A stretch of DNA of 64,000 bases. Source: Pseudonocardia endophytica. GTDB taxonomy: Bacteria; Actinomycetota; Actinomycetes; Mycobacteriales; Pseudonocardiaceae. Below, one piece after another: positions 33,078 through 41,108 of the stretch. Below the pieces are notes generated by a model that saw nothing but the letters and a program-made list of their open reading frames with translations, searched no databases and was not told the origin of the DNA. Numbering within the stretch: the stretch's first letter is position 1; each line of letters begins with the position of its first letter. A program made the translations under genes and the position numbers. The stretch covers positions 3,286,001-3,350,000 of the forward strand of contig NZ_SMFZ01000002.1 of assembly GCF_004339565.1 (NCBI RefSeq). Direction: 5' to 3'.

Positions 33078-34988
33078 CTAGTTCCCGGAACCGGGGTCGC
33101 CGGTACCGATGCCGATGCGGACGATCACGAACTCGGCCGGCCGGACGGGCGCGACCCCCACCTCGACGACGACCTCGCCGACCTCCCGGCGGGCCGGCGG
33201 GTTGATCTGCTCGTCGACGCGGACGTAGTAGGCCTGCTCGGCGCTCGTCCCGAACAGCGCGCCGGACTTCCAGACCCGGTCCAGGAACTCGCCGACGCTG
33301 CGCTCCAGCCGTTTCCACAGCACCGGGTCGTTCGTCTCGAACACCGCCCAGCGCAGTCCCTCCTGGATGGACTCCTCCAGGAACAGCATCAGCCTGCGCA
33401 CCGGCACGTAGCGCCACGCCGTCTCGTCGGCGATCGTGCGCGCTCCCCACACGACCGGCTGCGACCGCCCGGGGAACGTGCGCAGGGCGTTGATCCCCTT
33501 CTGGTTGAGCATCGCCTGTTCGGCCTCGACGACCGTGGACGCGAGCCCGGTGGCCCGGGCGACGACCTCGTTCGCCGGTGCCTTGTGCACGCCGCGCCGG
33601 GCGTCGCTGCCGGCGTAGATGCCGGCGAGGTGCCCGGACGGCGGCACGTGCACGCGTCCCCGTCCGGTCCGGTCGGCGGGATCGACGATCTCGATCCAGG
33701 GGTGGTAGAGCGCGGCGTATCCGTTCGGGGAGGACAGCTCGGCCCGGTGCGCGACGGCGCCGGTGATGTCAGCGCCCGCCGGCGCGTCCAGGATCGCGAA
33801 GCGGTCCGCGAGCGTCTGGCAGTGGTCGATCGCGACCTGCTGCAGGTCGGGCTCGACGACACCGGGCAGGCACACGATGCTGACCTCGTCGACTCCGGCC
33901 AGCGCCGTCAGCGCCCGGTCCCAGGCCTCCGGCGCGACGCTCGCCGGGACGTCCTCGCCGCCCGTCAACGATTGCGGGGCCGACGTCGACGCCGGGCGCC
34001 TGCCCGCGGGTCCCGCCGTGGTCGGCTCGTCCGGCAGGTCCACGACGACGTTGTCCGAGACCACGACGCGTGGCGCGTACCGGCTGTGCCGCGGGTCCAT
34101 CGACAGGTGCCGGAACTCCGGTTCCGGACCGGCCGGGCCGCTGACGCCCAGCGCGAACTCCGCTGTGCTCAGGCCGACCGGCTTCGCCGAGCTCCCGAGC
34201 GCGTAGGTCTCGGCCAGACCGGGCGCGGCGACCGTCACCAGGTCACCGGCGACGCCGTCGACGAGGACGTCCTCGGCCGTCGCGTCCTGTGCGAGGTGCA
34301 GCACCGTGCCCGCCTCCACGCCGGCTCCGTTCTCGACGCGGAACGACCGCTGCCCGACGGTGAGATCGGCGATCCGCAGCGTCGCGTTCGAGCCGACCTC
34401 GAGCGCCCGGTCGAGCACCACCGTGTCGGCGGCGGTCCGCACGACGACGGCCGTGGCACTCGTGCCGGTCGTGACGGTGTCGCCGCGGGCGAACCGGGAC
34501 GCGTGGTCGTCGTCGAGGGTGAGCGTCCGGCCGTCCGCGGAGGCAACGGTGCCGGTGGCCCGCCGGACGACGGCCGCGGGCGTCGCACCGGCCGGGAGGA
34601 CCGGGTCGTCGTGCACGGTCACCGTGATCGCGTCGCCGGGTGCACCCGGCTCCCTGGCGCGCAGGCGCAGCGCGTCTCCGGTGTCCGCCTCCGCGGCCGC
34701 CAGCCCGATCTCCGAGCGGACGGCCCCGCCGACGCGCACGACCCACGCCGTGGTGCCGCCGTTGTCGAAGAACCCGCGGACGGCGGTGGCCAGGTGGCTG
34801 CCCTCGACCGGACCGCCGAACCGCTCGACGAACTCGTCCCAGCCGAACACCGGGCGCGGCGTCGCGTCCTCGCCGGCCCGCGCGAGCCCGAGGAACGCCG
34901 CGACGCTCGTGCCGACGCCGACGATCGGGCCGGTGGGCTCGATCCGTTCGATGTGCACGCCGGGGGCGAGCGTCTGGTGGTCGGGCAT
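33078..34988 (-). CDS. Contractile tail sheath protein
   Basis: A 636-residue sheath protein. The N-terminus (APGVHIERIEPTGPIVGVGTSVAAFLGLAR, then FFDNGGTTAWVVRVG) and the C-terminal block (AWRYVPVRRLMLFLEESIQEGLRWAVFETNDPVLWKRLERSVGEFLDRVWKSGALFG, ending in the strand EVVVEVGVAPVRPAEFVIVRI) are the conserved sheath handshake parts. The middle (about 110-290) is a variable strand-rich insertion that would be exposed on the particle surface. Contraction of this sheath drives the tube into a target. ATG at 34986-34988 follows GACAGGAGTGGC. It is the only sheath gene; Afp-type systems often have three. Confidence 0.95.
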   Translation of the reverse strand: MPDHQTLAPGVHIERIEPTGPIVGVGTSVAAFLGLARAGEDATPRPVFGWDEFVERFGGPVEGSHLATAVRGFFDNGGTTAWVVRVGGAVRSEIGLAAAEADTGDALRLRAREPGAPGDAITVTVHDDPVLPAGATPAAVVRRATGTVASADGRTLTLDDDHASRFARGDTVTTGTSATAVVVRTAADTVVLDRALEVGSNATLRIADLTVGQRSFRVENGAGVEAGTVLHLAQDATAEDVLVDGVAGDLVTVAAPGLAETYALGSSAKPVGLSTAEFALGVSGPAGPEPEFRHLSMDPRHSRYAPRVVVSDNVVVDLPDEPTTAGPAGRRPASTSAPQSLTGGEDVPASVAPEAWDRALTALAGVDEVSIVCLPGVVEPDLQQVAIDHCQTLADRFAILDAPAGADITGAVAHRAELSSPNGYAALYHPWIEIVDPADRTGRGRVHVPPSGHLAGIYAGSDARRGVHKAPANEVVARATGLASTVVEAEQAMLNQKGINALRTFPGRSQPVVWGARTIADETAWRYVPVRRLMLFLEESIQEGLRWAVFETNDPVLWKRLERSVGEFLDRVWKSGALFGTSAEQAYYVRVDEQINPPARREVGEVVVEVGVAPVRPAEFVIVRIGIGTGDPGSGN

Positions 34989-35015
34989 GCGCCACTCCTG
35001 TCGTCGGGCCGTGGG

Positions 35016-35837
35016 TCAGAGCGGGTCGAGGCGGATGTCGAAGCGGCCGTCCGGGACGGGGACGGCGGTGTCGCGCTGGGCCGGACGGAAGCCGGTCGCG
35101 CGGACCTGCACCGTCGCGGTGCCCTCCGCGCCGACCGGCAGCACGAAACGGCCGTCGTCGTCGGTCTCGCTGGTCGTGCCCGCGCCGGCCAGCCGGATCC
35201 ACGCCCCGGCGACGGCGCCGGCCGGGCCGTGCACGGTCCCGCCGATCTGGAACCGGTCCGCGCCCGCGACCCGCACCCGCACGGTCGAGACGGGCATCCC
35301 GGCGTCGAGCGTGGGCGGGGGCAGCGCGGCCCGCACCCGCACCGTGATCGACGGCCGCAGCGGCGTGCCGAGGCCCGTCCAGAACTCCGGGCCGACGCCG
35401 GTACCGCCCGGCTCGGCGGCGACGACGGCCGGGTCCACCGTCGCGGCGCGCCCGACGAGGTACGGCCGGGGCAGGACGGGGTTGCGCAGCAGCACGTCGA
35501 GCACGTCGGACAGCAGCCGGTGCTCCTGCGGCTCGGCCTCCCCTCCCGCCGGGTCGATCTTGTTCCAGGCCGTGACGAGGTAGCTGCACACGACGCGGGC
35601 CGGGGAGGGCTCCACGAGGACGACGCCGTCGACGACGCGCCTGCGACGCTCCGGCGAGCGCAGCTCGCGGTCGTGCTCGATCGCGTACAGGTACACGTTC
35701 AGACGCAGGCCACTCGCCGTGTTGCGCCAGTCCGCGGTCGGTGTGGCGAACGAGATCGCGGCGCCCGCCAGCTCGGATCCGGTCGCTGCCTCGCCGGTCA
35801 GCATCGCGCGCAGCGAGTCGTCCAGATCCTTGATCAC
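35016..35837 (-). CDS. DUF4255 protein, tail terminator-like (Afp16/Pvc16-type)
   Basis: A 273-residue protein. Residues 1-180 are the DUF4255 domain (VIKDLDDSLRAMLTGE, LRLNVYLYAIEHDRELR, VCSYLVTAWNKIDPAGGEAEPQEHRLLSDVLDVLLRNPVLP), which caps tube and sheath at the distal end. Residues 185-273 form a carboxypeptidase-regulatory-like beta-sandwich (IGGTVHGPAGAVAGAWIRLAG, TTSETDDDGRFVLPVGAEG), which may decorate the cap. GTG start overlaps the ATPase stop by 4 bases. It lies 27 bases before the sheath gene. Confidence 0.9.
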   Translation of the reverse strand: MIKDLDDSLRAMLTGEAATGSELAGAAISFATPTADWRNTASGLRLNVYLYAIEHDRELRSPERRRRVVDGVVLVEPSPARVVCSYLVTAWNKIDPAGGEAEPQEHRLLSDVLDVLLRNPVLPRPYLVGRAATVDPAVVAAEPGGTGVGPEFWTGLGTPLRPSITVRVRAALPPPTLDAGMPVSTVRVRVAGADRFQIGGTVHGPAGAVAGAWIRLAGAGTTSETDDDGRFVLPVGAEGTATVQVRATGFRPAQRDTAVPVPDGRFDIRLDPL

Positions 35838-37891
35838 GACGCGACCGCCACCCGCGCCGATCGCAACAGGTGGGCGTGCGTCCCGAACTCGCCGTCGACG
35901 AGCGTGCGGCCGAGCTTCTGGTACTCCCGCCGGGTGGCGACGACCAGGTGCGCCATCCCGACCGTGCGGGCTCCGTCGGCGAGGGCCAGGCTCGCGGCGG
36001 CGACGGCGACGTTGCGGATGTAGCCGCCGGTCAGCTCGAAGCGCTCGGCCAGGAACGCCAGGTCGACGTCCGGGGCGAGCCGCCCGGCGTCCGGCCAGAC
36101 CGCCCGCCAGATCCGGAGCCGGACGGCGGCGTCCGGGGCCGGGAACTCGACGACGAACGCCAGGCGTCGCAGGAACGCCTCGTCCATGTTGTGCCGCAGG
36201 TTCGTGGCCAGCAGCACCGGCCCGCGGTGGCGCTCGATCCGCGCCAGCAGGTGGGCGACCTCGATGTTGCCGTACCGGTCGCGGGCGTCGCGGACCTCGG
36301 AACGCTTGCCGAACAACGCGTCCGCCTCGTCGAACAGCAGGACGGAGCCGGCATCGTCGGCCGCGTCGAAGATCCGGTCGAGGTTCTTCTCCGTCTCGCC
36401 GATGTACTTGCTGACCACCCGGGCCAGGTCGATCGCGTGCAGCGGGCGGCCGAGCTCGGTCGCGACCACGGACGCGGCGAGCGTCTTCCCGGTGCCCGGC
36501 GGTCCGGTGAACAGCGCCCCGACTCCCGCCGTGCCCCTGGCGTGCGCGCCGAAGCCCCAGCTGCCGGTCAGCTCGTCGCGGTGCTCGATGCGGTGGCACA
36601 GCTCCCGCAGCTGCGCCTCGCGGTCCGGGTCGAGCACCAGCTCGTCCCAGGCGACCTCGTCGTCGATCCGGGTGGCGATGGCGTCCAGGTCGTGCCCGGA
36701 GGCGGCGCGGGCGACCCGGCGCAGGTCGGCGGGTTCCGGCCGGCGGACGGTCCCTGCCGCGACGACGGCGGCGCGGGCCGCTGTGGCGGCCGGCAGCGGG
36801 CAGCGGCGCGCGAGCGTGGCGACCTCGTCGTCGGGGAGCCGGATGCCCGCGGAGTCGAGCGCGTCCCGCCAGTCCCGCAGGCGGTCGGCCGGGCCGGTCG
36901 TCACGGGCGTCTCGGCGAGCGTGCCGGGCGGCACGGTCAGCGCGGCCGCGGGGACCGATCCGGCGAGCAGCGCCGTGGCCGGATGCCCGGCGATGGTGTC
37001 CCCGAGCGCGGCGAGGTCGGTGTGGCTGTGCAGGCGCAGGCAGACGACCTCGTCCCGGACCGTGGCCCGCACCAGCGCGGACCGCACGGCGGCGACCGGG
37101 TCGGCGCGCACCGCGTCGTCGCGGATGTCGAGCTCGGTGACCGGCACGTCGAACCCGTCCGCGAGCTCCTCGAGTGCGCGCGCGACCGCGTCGGTGTCCC
37201 CGCACAGGTACGGACGCACCGAGGTGAGCAGCTGCGCCGCGATCCGGTCCACACCGGACCGTCCGAGACCGCCGGGCGACCGTCCCGCCGTCACCGTCCG
37301 GGTGCCGGGCGCGGGCTCAGAGGGGAGGCCGAGCAACGCCGCGACGACGTCCGGGTCGATGCGCACGGCGCGTGCCGCGAGCGGTGCGGCCGGCGTCGCC
37401 GGATCGGGGTCGACGCGGAGCAGACCGGTCCGTACGAGGGTGGAGCCGCCGACGAACTCGGCGAGTCCGGTCAGCCGCTCCGCGTCCGAGGCGCAGAGCA
37501 GGCCGAGCACCAGGTCGACGATCGGGCGGCGGCGGGTGAGGTCGTCGCACAGGAAGCCGTAGATCCGCTCGTAGCGCAGGTCGATCTCGGGGGCCAGCGC
37601 GACCAGGACGACGTCCAGCTGGAACCCGGACAGGCCGAACCGCTCGCGCAGCCGATCGAGCGCCGATCCCGGTCGCACGCACGCGGAGAACGGCCGCCCT
37701 GCGGGCACGCCGAGCACGGCCCCTGCCGGGCGGGCGAGCAGATCGGCGACCTCGTCCGGCCCGACGGCGACACCGCTCCACGGGTGCACCGGACCGCGAT
37801 CCCCACGGGCGCGCTCGACGAGCTCGGCGAGACGCGCGTCGAGCCGGGCCAGGGCCAGGCGGAGCTCGTCGAGAAGATCCCCGCCCGTCAC
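35834..37891 (-). CDS. AAA+ ATPase of the injection system (Afp15/Pvc15-type)
   Basis: A 685-residue ATPase and the first gene of the operon. Residues 1-430 are the variable N-terminal and degenerate ATPase-like region typical of Afp15. The active AAA+ module has Walker A GPPGTGKT at 463-470, Walker B VLLFDEADALFG at about 517-528, and the sensor/arginine-finger region NLRHNMDEAFLRRLAFVVEFPAPD. Members are needed for assembly of the particle. The GTG at 37889-37891 is used. The gene is divergent from a molybdopterin oxidoreductase across 116 bases; a possible -10, TACAGT (37945-37940), would give a short leader. Confidence 0.92.
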   Translation of the reverse strand: MTGGDLLDELRLALARLDARLAELVERARGDRGPVHPWSGVAVGPDEVADLLARPAGAVLGVPAGRPFSACVRPGSALDRLRERFGLSGFQLDVVLVALAPEIDLRYERIYGFLCDDLTRRRPIVDLVLGLLCASDAERLTGLAEFVGGSTLVRTGLLRVDPDPATPAAPLAARAVRIDPDVVAALLGLPSEPAPGTRTVTAGRSPGGLGRSGVDRIAAQLLTSVRPYLCGDTDAVARALEELADGFDVPVTELDIRDDAVRADPVAAVRSALVRATVRDEVVCLRLHSHTDLAALGDTIAGHPATALLAGSVPAAALTVPPGTLAETPVTTGPADRLRDWRDALDSAGIRLPDDEVATLARRCPLPAATAARAAVVAAGTVRRPEPADLRRVARAASGHDLDAIATRIDDEVAWDELVLDPDREAQLRELCHRIEHRDELTGSWGFGAHARGTAGVGALFTGPPGTGKTLAASVVATELGRPLHAIDLARVVSKYIGETEKNLDRIFDAADDAGSVLLFDEADALFGKRSEVRDARDRYGNIEVAHLLARIERHRGPVLLATNLRHNMDEAFLRRLAFVVEFPAPDAAVRLRIWRAVWPDAGRLAPDVDLAFLAERFELTGGYIRNVAVAAASLALADGARTVGMAHLVVATRREYQKLGRTLVDGEFGTHAHLLRSARVAVAS

Positions 37892-37971
37892 GTTCGCCCC
37901 CCACCGTGCCCCGCGTCCGGTCCGGCCGGAGCGGTCGTCACTGTACGAAGCCGGACGGTCGCCTCACATCG

Positions 37972-38007
37972 TTCGTCTTGGGGATGTGCCGGGTTAGCGT
38001 GGAGTGC
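37972..38007 (+). promoter_or_regulatory. Candidate leaderless promoter of the oxidoreductase gene
   Basis: TAGCGT (37995-38000) lies exactly 7 bases before the GTG at 38008; a weak -35-like TTCGTC (37972-37977) is 17 bases further up. The expected transcription start coincides with the start codon, so no ribosome binding site is needed. Confidence 0.5.
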
Positions 38008-40284
38008 GTGACCGACGTGACGCACAGCGCGCACTGGGGTGTGTTCAACGCCCGTCGCGAGGACGGGCGCTGGCGGGTGCGTCCGCACGCGGGCGACCCG
38101 GACCCGTCGCCCGTGCTGGACAACATCCCGGACGCGCTGGACCACCCGGCCCGCGTCGCCGCCCCCGCGGTCCGCCGCAGCTGGTGGGAGAACGGACCCG
38201 GTCCGGACGACCGCCGCGGCACCGATGAGTACGTCGAGGTCGGCTGGGACGAGGTGCTGGACCGCCTGGCGGGCGAGCTGTCCCGCGTCCGCACCGACCA
38301 CGGGGACGCCGCGATCTACGGCGGCAGCTACGGCTGGGCGAGCGCCGGGCGCTTCCACCACGCGCAGGGCCAGCTGCACCGCTTCCTGGCCGTCACCGGC
38401 GGCTACACGCAGTCGGTCAACACGTACTCCGGCGGCGCCGCCGAGGTGATCCTGCCGCGGATCCTGGGCGGGTTCGACGCCGTCACCCGCTACTCGGTGA
38501 GCTGGGACCAGGTCGCCGCGCACACCGACACGGTGCTCGCGTTCGGCGGCATGGCGCTGAAGAACTCGACCGTCGCGTCCGGTGGCGTCAGCAGGCACGT
38601 CGAACGCGGTGCGATGCGGTCGGCACGGGCCCGCGGCACACGGTTCGTGCTGGTCAGTCCGCTGAGGCCGGACCTCCCGGACGACGTCGACGCCCAGTGG
38701 CTGCCCATCGAGCCGGGCACGGACGTCGCGCTGATGCTGGCGCTGATGCACGAGGTCGTCGCGGCCGGACGGCACGACCGGGAGTTCCTCGCGACGCACT
38801 GCGCCGGCTGGGAGACGCTCGAGCCGTACCTCGCCTCCAGGACCCCCGAGTGGGCCGCCGTGATCACCGGCATCGACGCCGCGACGATCCGCGAGCTCGC
38901 CGCCCGCCTCGGAACCGGGCGCACGCTCGTGACGTGCGCGCAGTCGTTGCAGCGTGCCGAGCACGGCGAGCAGCCGGTCTGGGGCGGCATGGCGCTGGCC
39001 GCCGTGCTCGGGCAGATCGGGCTGCCCGGCGGCGGGTTCTGCTACGGTCTCGGCTCGCTCGGGCACTACGGGCGCCCGCGCAACGCGGTGCCGGTGCCGA
39101 CGCTCAAGCGCACGCCGAACCCGGTACGCGAGTACATCCCCGTCGCGCGCGTCGCGGACATGCTGCTGCACCCCGGCGAGCCCTACGACTACAACGGCGA
39201 GCGTCGCACCTACCCGCACGTGCGCCTCGCGTACTGGATCGGCGGCAACCCGTTCCACCACCACCAGGACCTCAACCGGCTACGACGCGCGGTCGGCCGC
39301 CTGGACACGTTCGTCGTGCACGAGCCGTTCTGGACGGCCACCGCCCGGCACGCCGACGTCGTGCTCCCGTCCACGACGACGCTGGAGCGCGAGGACATCG
39401 GCGCGTCCGGATCCGATCCGCTGCTGGTCGCGATGAAGCCGCTGTCCGCTCCGGTCGGCGGCTCCCGCGACGACTACGCGATCTTCACCGAGCTCGCCGA
39501 ACGCCTGGGCCACGCCCGCGAGTTCACCGAGGGGCGCACCGCGCGCGAGTGGCTCGGGCACCTGTACCTGCGCACCCAGAAGGCGCTCGTCGACCGCGGC
39601 GACCCCGCCCCCGACTTCGACGACTTCTGGGCGGCCGGGGAGCTCGAGCTCCCGCCGGGCCCGGACGACGGCGGAGTGCTGGCCCGGTTCCGCGCCGACC
39701 CGGAGGGGCACCGGCTGCCGACACCGTCCGGCCTGATCGAGATCGCGTCGTCGACGATCGCCGGGTTCGGTTACGACGACTGCCCCGGCCACCCGGCGTG
39801 GCTCGAGCCCGTCGAACGCCCGGACGCCCGGCACCCGTTGTGGCTGGTGGCGAACCAGCCGTCGACCCGCCTGCACTCCCAGCTCGACTTCGGAGCGCAC
39901 AGCCGGGGGGCCAAACGCGGGGGCCGCGAGGTGCTGCGCATGCACCCGGACGACGCCGCCGCGCGCGGGATCACCGACGGCGACGTCGTCCGCATGGCCA
40001 ACGACCGTGGCGCCGCACTGGCCACCGCCCGCGTCACCGACGAGATCCGCGCCGGCGTCGTGCAGCTGCCGACCGGTGCCTGGTGGGACCCGGAACCGGA
40101 CGGCACGTGCCGGCACGGGAACCCGAACGTCGTCACCCGCGACGCCGGCTCGTCGAAGCTGGCCCAGGGGTGCACCGGGCAGCTCTGCGCCGTGCAGCTC
40201 GAGCGCTTCGACGGCGACCCGCCCCCGGTGCGGGCGCACGTCCCGCCACCTGTCACCGGGCCGCGGCGGGACGGAACCGCGTGA
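38008..40284 (+). CDS. Molybdopterin-dependent oxidoreductase (BisC/TorA/DMSO reductase family)
   Basis: A 758-residue enzyme carrying bis-MGD molybdenum cofactor. There is no N-terminal iron-sulfur cysteine motif; the typical BisC/TorA order is seen: IYGGSYGWASAGRFHHAQGQLHRFL, then NTYSGGAAEVI with Ser141 as probable molybdenum ligand, WIGGNPFHHHQDLNRL, and the C-terminal cap NQPSTRLHSQLDFG plus MHPDDAAARGITDGDVVRMANDRG. It could reduce an N-oxide or S-oxide such as biotin or methionine sulfoxide. No signal peptide is seen, so it is probably cytoplasmic. GTG 38008 is chosen because of the promoter spacing; other GTGs at 37999 and 38017 are in frame. Confidence 0.9.
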   Translation: MTDVTHSAHWGVFNARREDGRWRVRPHAGDPDPSPVLDNIPDALDHPARVAAPAVRRSWWENGPGPDDRRGTDEYVEVGWDEVLDRLAGELSRVRTDHGDAAIYGGSYGWASAGRFHHAQGQLHRFLAVTGGYTQSVNTYSGGAAEVILPRILGGFDAVTRYSVSWDQVAAHTDTVLAFGGMALKNSTVASGGVSRHVERGAMRSARARGTRFVLVSPLRPDLPDDVDAQWLPIEPGTDVALMLALMHEVVAAGRHDREFLATHCAGWETLEPYLASRTPEWAAVITGIDAATIRELAARLGTGRTLVTCAQSLQRAEHGEQPVWGGMALAAVLGQIGLPGGGFCYGLGSLGHYGRPRNAVPVPTLKRTPNPVREYIPVARVADMLLHPGEPYDYNGERRTYPHVRLAYWIGGNPFHHHQDLNRLRRAVGRLDTFVVHEPFWTATARHADVVLPSTTTLEREDIGASGSDPLLVAMKPLSAPVGGSRDDYAIFTELAERLGHAREFTEGRTAREWLGHLYLRTQKALVDRGDPAPDFDDFWAAGELELPPGPDDGGVLARFRADPEGHRLPTPSGLIEIASSTIAGFGYDDCPGHPAWLEPVERPDARHPLWLVANQPSTRLHSQLDFGAHSRGAKRGGREVLRMHPDDAAARGITDGDVVRMANDRGAALATARVTDEIRAGVVQLPTGAWWDPEPDGTCRHGNPNVVTRDAGSSKLAQGCTGQLCAVQLERFDGDPPPVRAHVPPPVTGPRRDGTA

Positions 40285-40369
40285 CCAGCTCCACCGTCCG
40301 GTAGCGACGGAACCACGCGACGACGGCGACGAGCACGAGCAGGAGGAACGGGAACAGCGCGGCGGCCAC
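40253..40369 (-). CDS. Possible 38-residue membrane peptide
   Basis: A small minus-strand frame reading VAAALFPFLLLVLVAVVAWF followed by a basic tail. It has one clear membrane segment and the positive-inside pattern of real small membrane proteins. It overlaps the 3' end of the oxidoreductase gene by 32 bases, and the only good start is the GTG at 40367-40369; no ribosome binding site is obvious. The frame is open further upstream without a start codon, so it may also be the remnant of a longer gene. Confidence 0.25.
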   Translation of the reverse strand: MAAALFPFLLLVLVAVVAWFRRYRTVELVTRFRPAAAR

Positions 40370-40425
40370 CCCGAGCGTCGCCGTGCGGACCGGCGTCCGG
40401 CGGCGTTGCGCAACTCGGGATCCCC

Positions 40426-40478
40426 TTGACCGCCGTTGGCCATCTGGCTAGGTTTCTGGCCGTGCGGTCAGATTCCGG
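40426..40478 (+). promoter_or_regulatory. Promoter and probable operator of the TetR gene
   Basis: TTGACC (40426-40431), a 17-base spacer and TAGGTT (40449-40454) form a near-ideal promoter, with the GTG start codon 7 bases after the -10, so the mRNA is likely leaderless. An imperfect inverted repeat TCTGGCC-gtgc-GGTCAGA (40455-40472) covers the transcription start and first codons and could be the TetR operator. Confidence 0.65.
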
Positions 40479-41085
40479 GACGGACGGCCAGAAGGGGTCG
40501 ACGTTCATCGAACAGGCCCGGCGGCGCCAGATCGTCGACGCGGCCGTCGCCACCGTGGCCGGGCAGGGCTTCGGGGCGGCGTCGCTCGCCGCGATCGCGC
40601 GGACGGCGGGGGTGTCGAAGGGCGTGATCTCGTACCACTTCTCCGGCAAGGAGGAGCTGATGGAGGCCTGCGTGGAGCGGGTCTACACCGGCATCGCGGA
40701 GCGGGTCGTCCCGAAGCTGGAGGGGCTGTCGGCGCTCGACATGATCCGCGAGCACATCCTCTCGGTCGCCCACGACGGGATGACCCATCGCGACGAGATC
40801 CTCGCCGTCGGGGAGATCGTCACGCATCTGCGCACGAAGGACGGCTCGCTGCGCTACACGGCGCGGGACAACGAGGCGCTCTACGAGGGGCTCGAGTACA
40901 TGTACGCGGCCGCCGTCGAGCAGGGGGCCGCGCGCGAGTTCGACCACCGGGTGATGGCGGTGACCGTCCAGGCGTCGCTGGACGCGATGTTCGGCTACTG
41001 GGCCGTCCACCCGGAGCACGACCTGATGGCGCACGCAGCGCAGCTCGCGGACCTGGTCGTCGCGGCCGTCCGCGGACCCGGGTAG
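40462..41085 (+). CDS. TetR-family transcriptional regulator
   Basis: A 207-residue regulator. The HTH is RRRQIVDAAVATVAGQGFGAASLAAIARTAGVSKGVISYHFSGKEELM, the standard TetR DNA-binding domain; the C-terminal ligand domain ends with a MAVTVQASLDAMFGYWAVHP helix. It is followed 23 bases later by a membrane acyltransferase gene, probably in one transcript. The GTG at 40462 is chosen from promoter spacing; the frame is open to 40426 but that would overlap the promoter. It probably represses its own operon through the palindrome at its start. Confidence 0.9.
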   Translation: MRSDSGTDGQKGSTFIEQARRRQIVDAAVATVAGQGFGAASLAAIARTAGVSKGVISYHFSGKEELMEACVERVYTGIAERVVPKLEGLSALDMIREHILSVAHDGMTHRDEILAVGEIVTHLRTKDGSLRYTARDNEALYEGLEYMYAAAVEQGAAREFDHRVMAVTVQASLDAMFGYWAVHPEHDLMAHAAQLADLVVAAVRGPG

Positions 41086-41108
41086 CACCCGGACGAACGG
41101 GGGGAGAG

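Noticed and set aside
21094..37891. Prophage
   Set aside because: Tail-like genes are present, but no capsid, portal, terminase, lysis or integrase genes and no attachment repeats were seen.
21094..37891. Type VI secretion system
   Set aside because: There are no TssJ/L/M-like membrane proteins and no ClpV; the AAA+ protein is of Afp15 type and DUF4255, LysM and a single large sheath point to the eCIS class.
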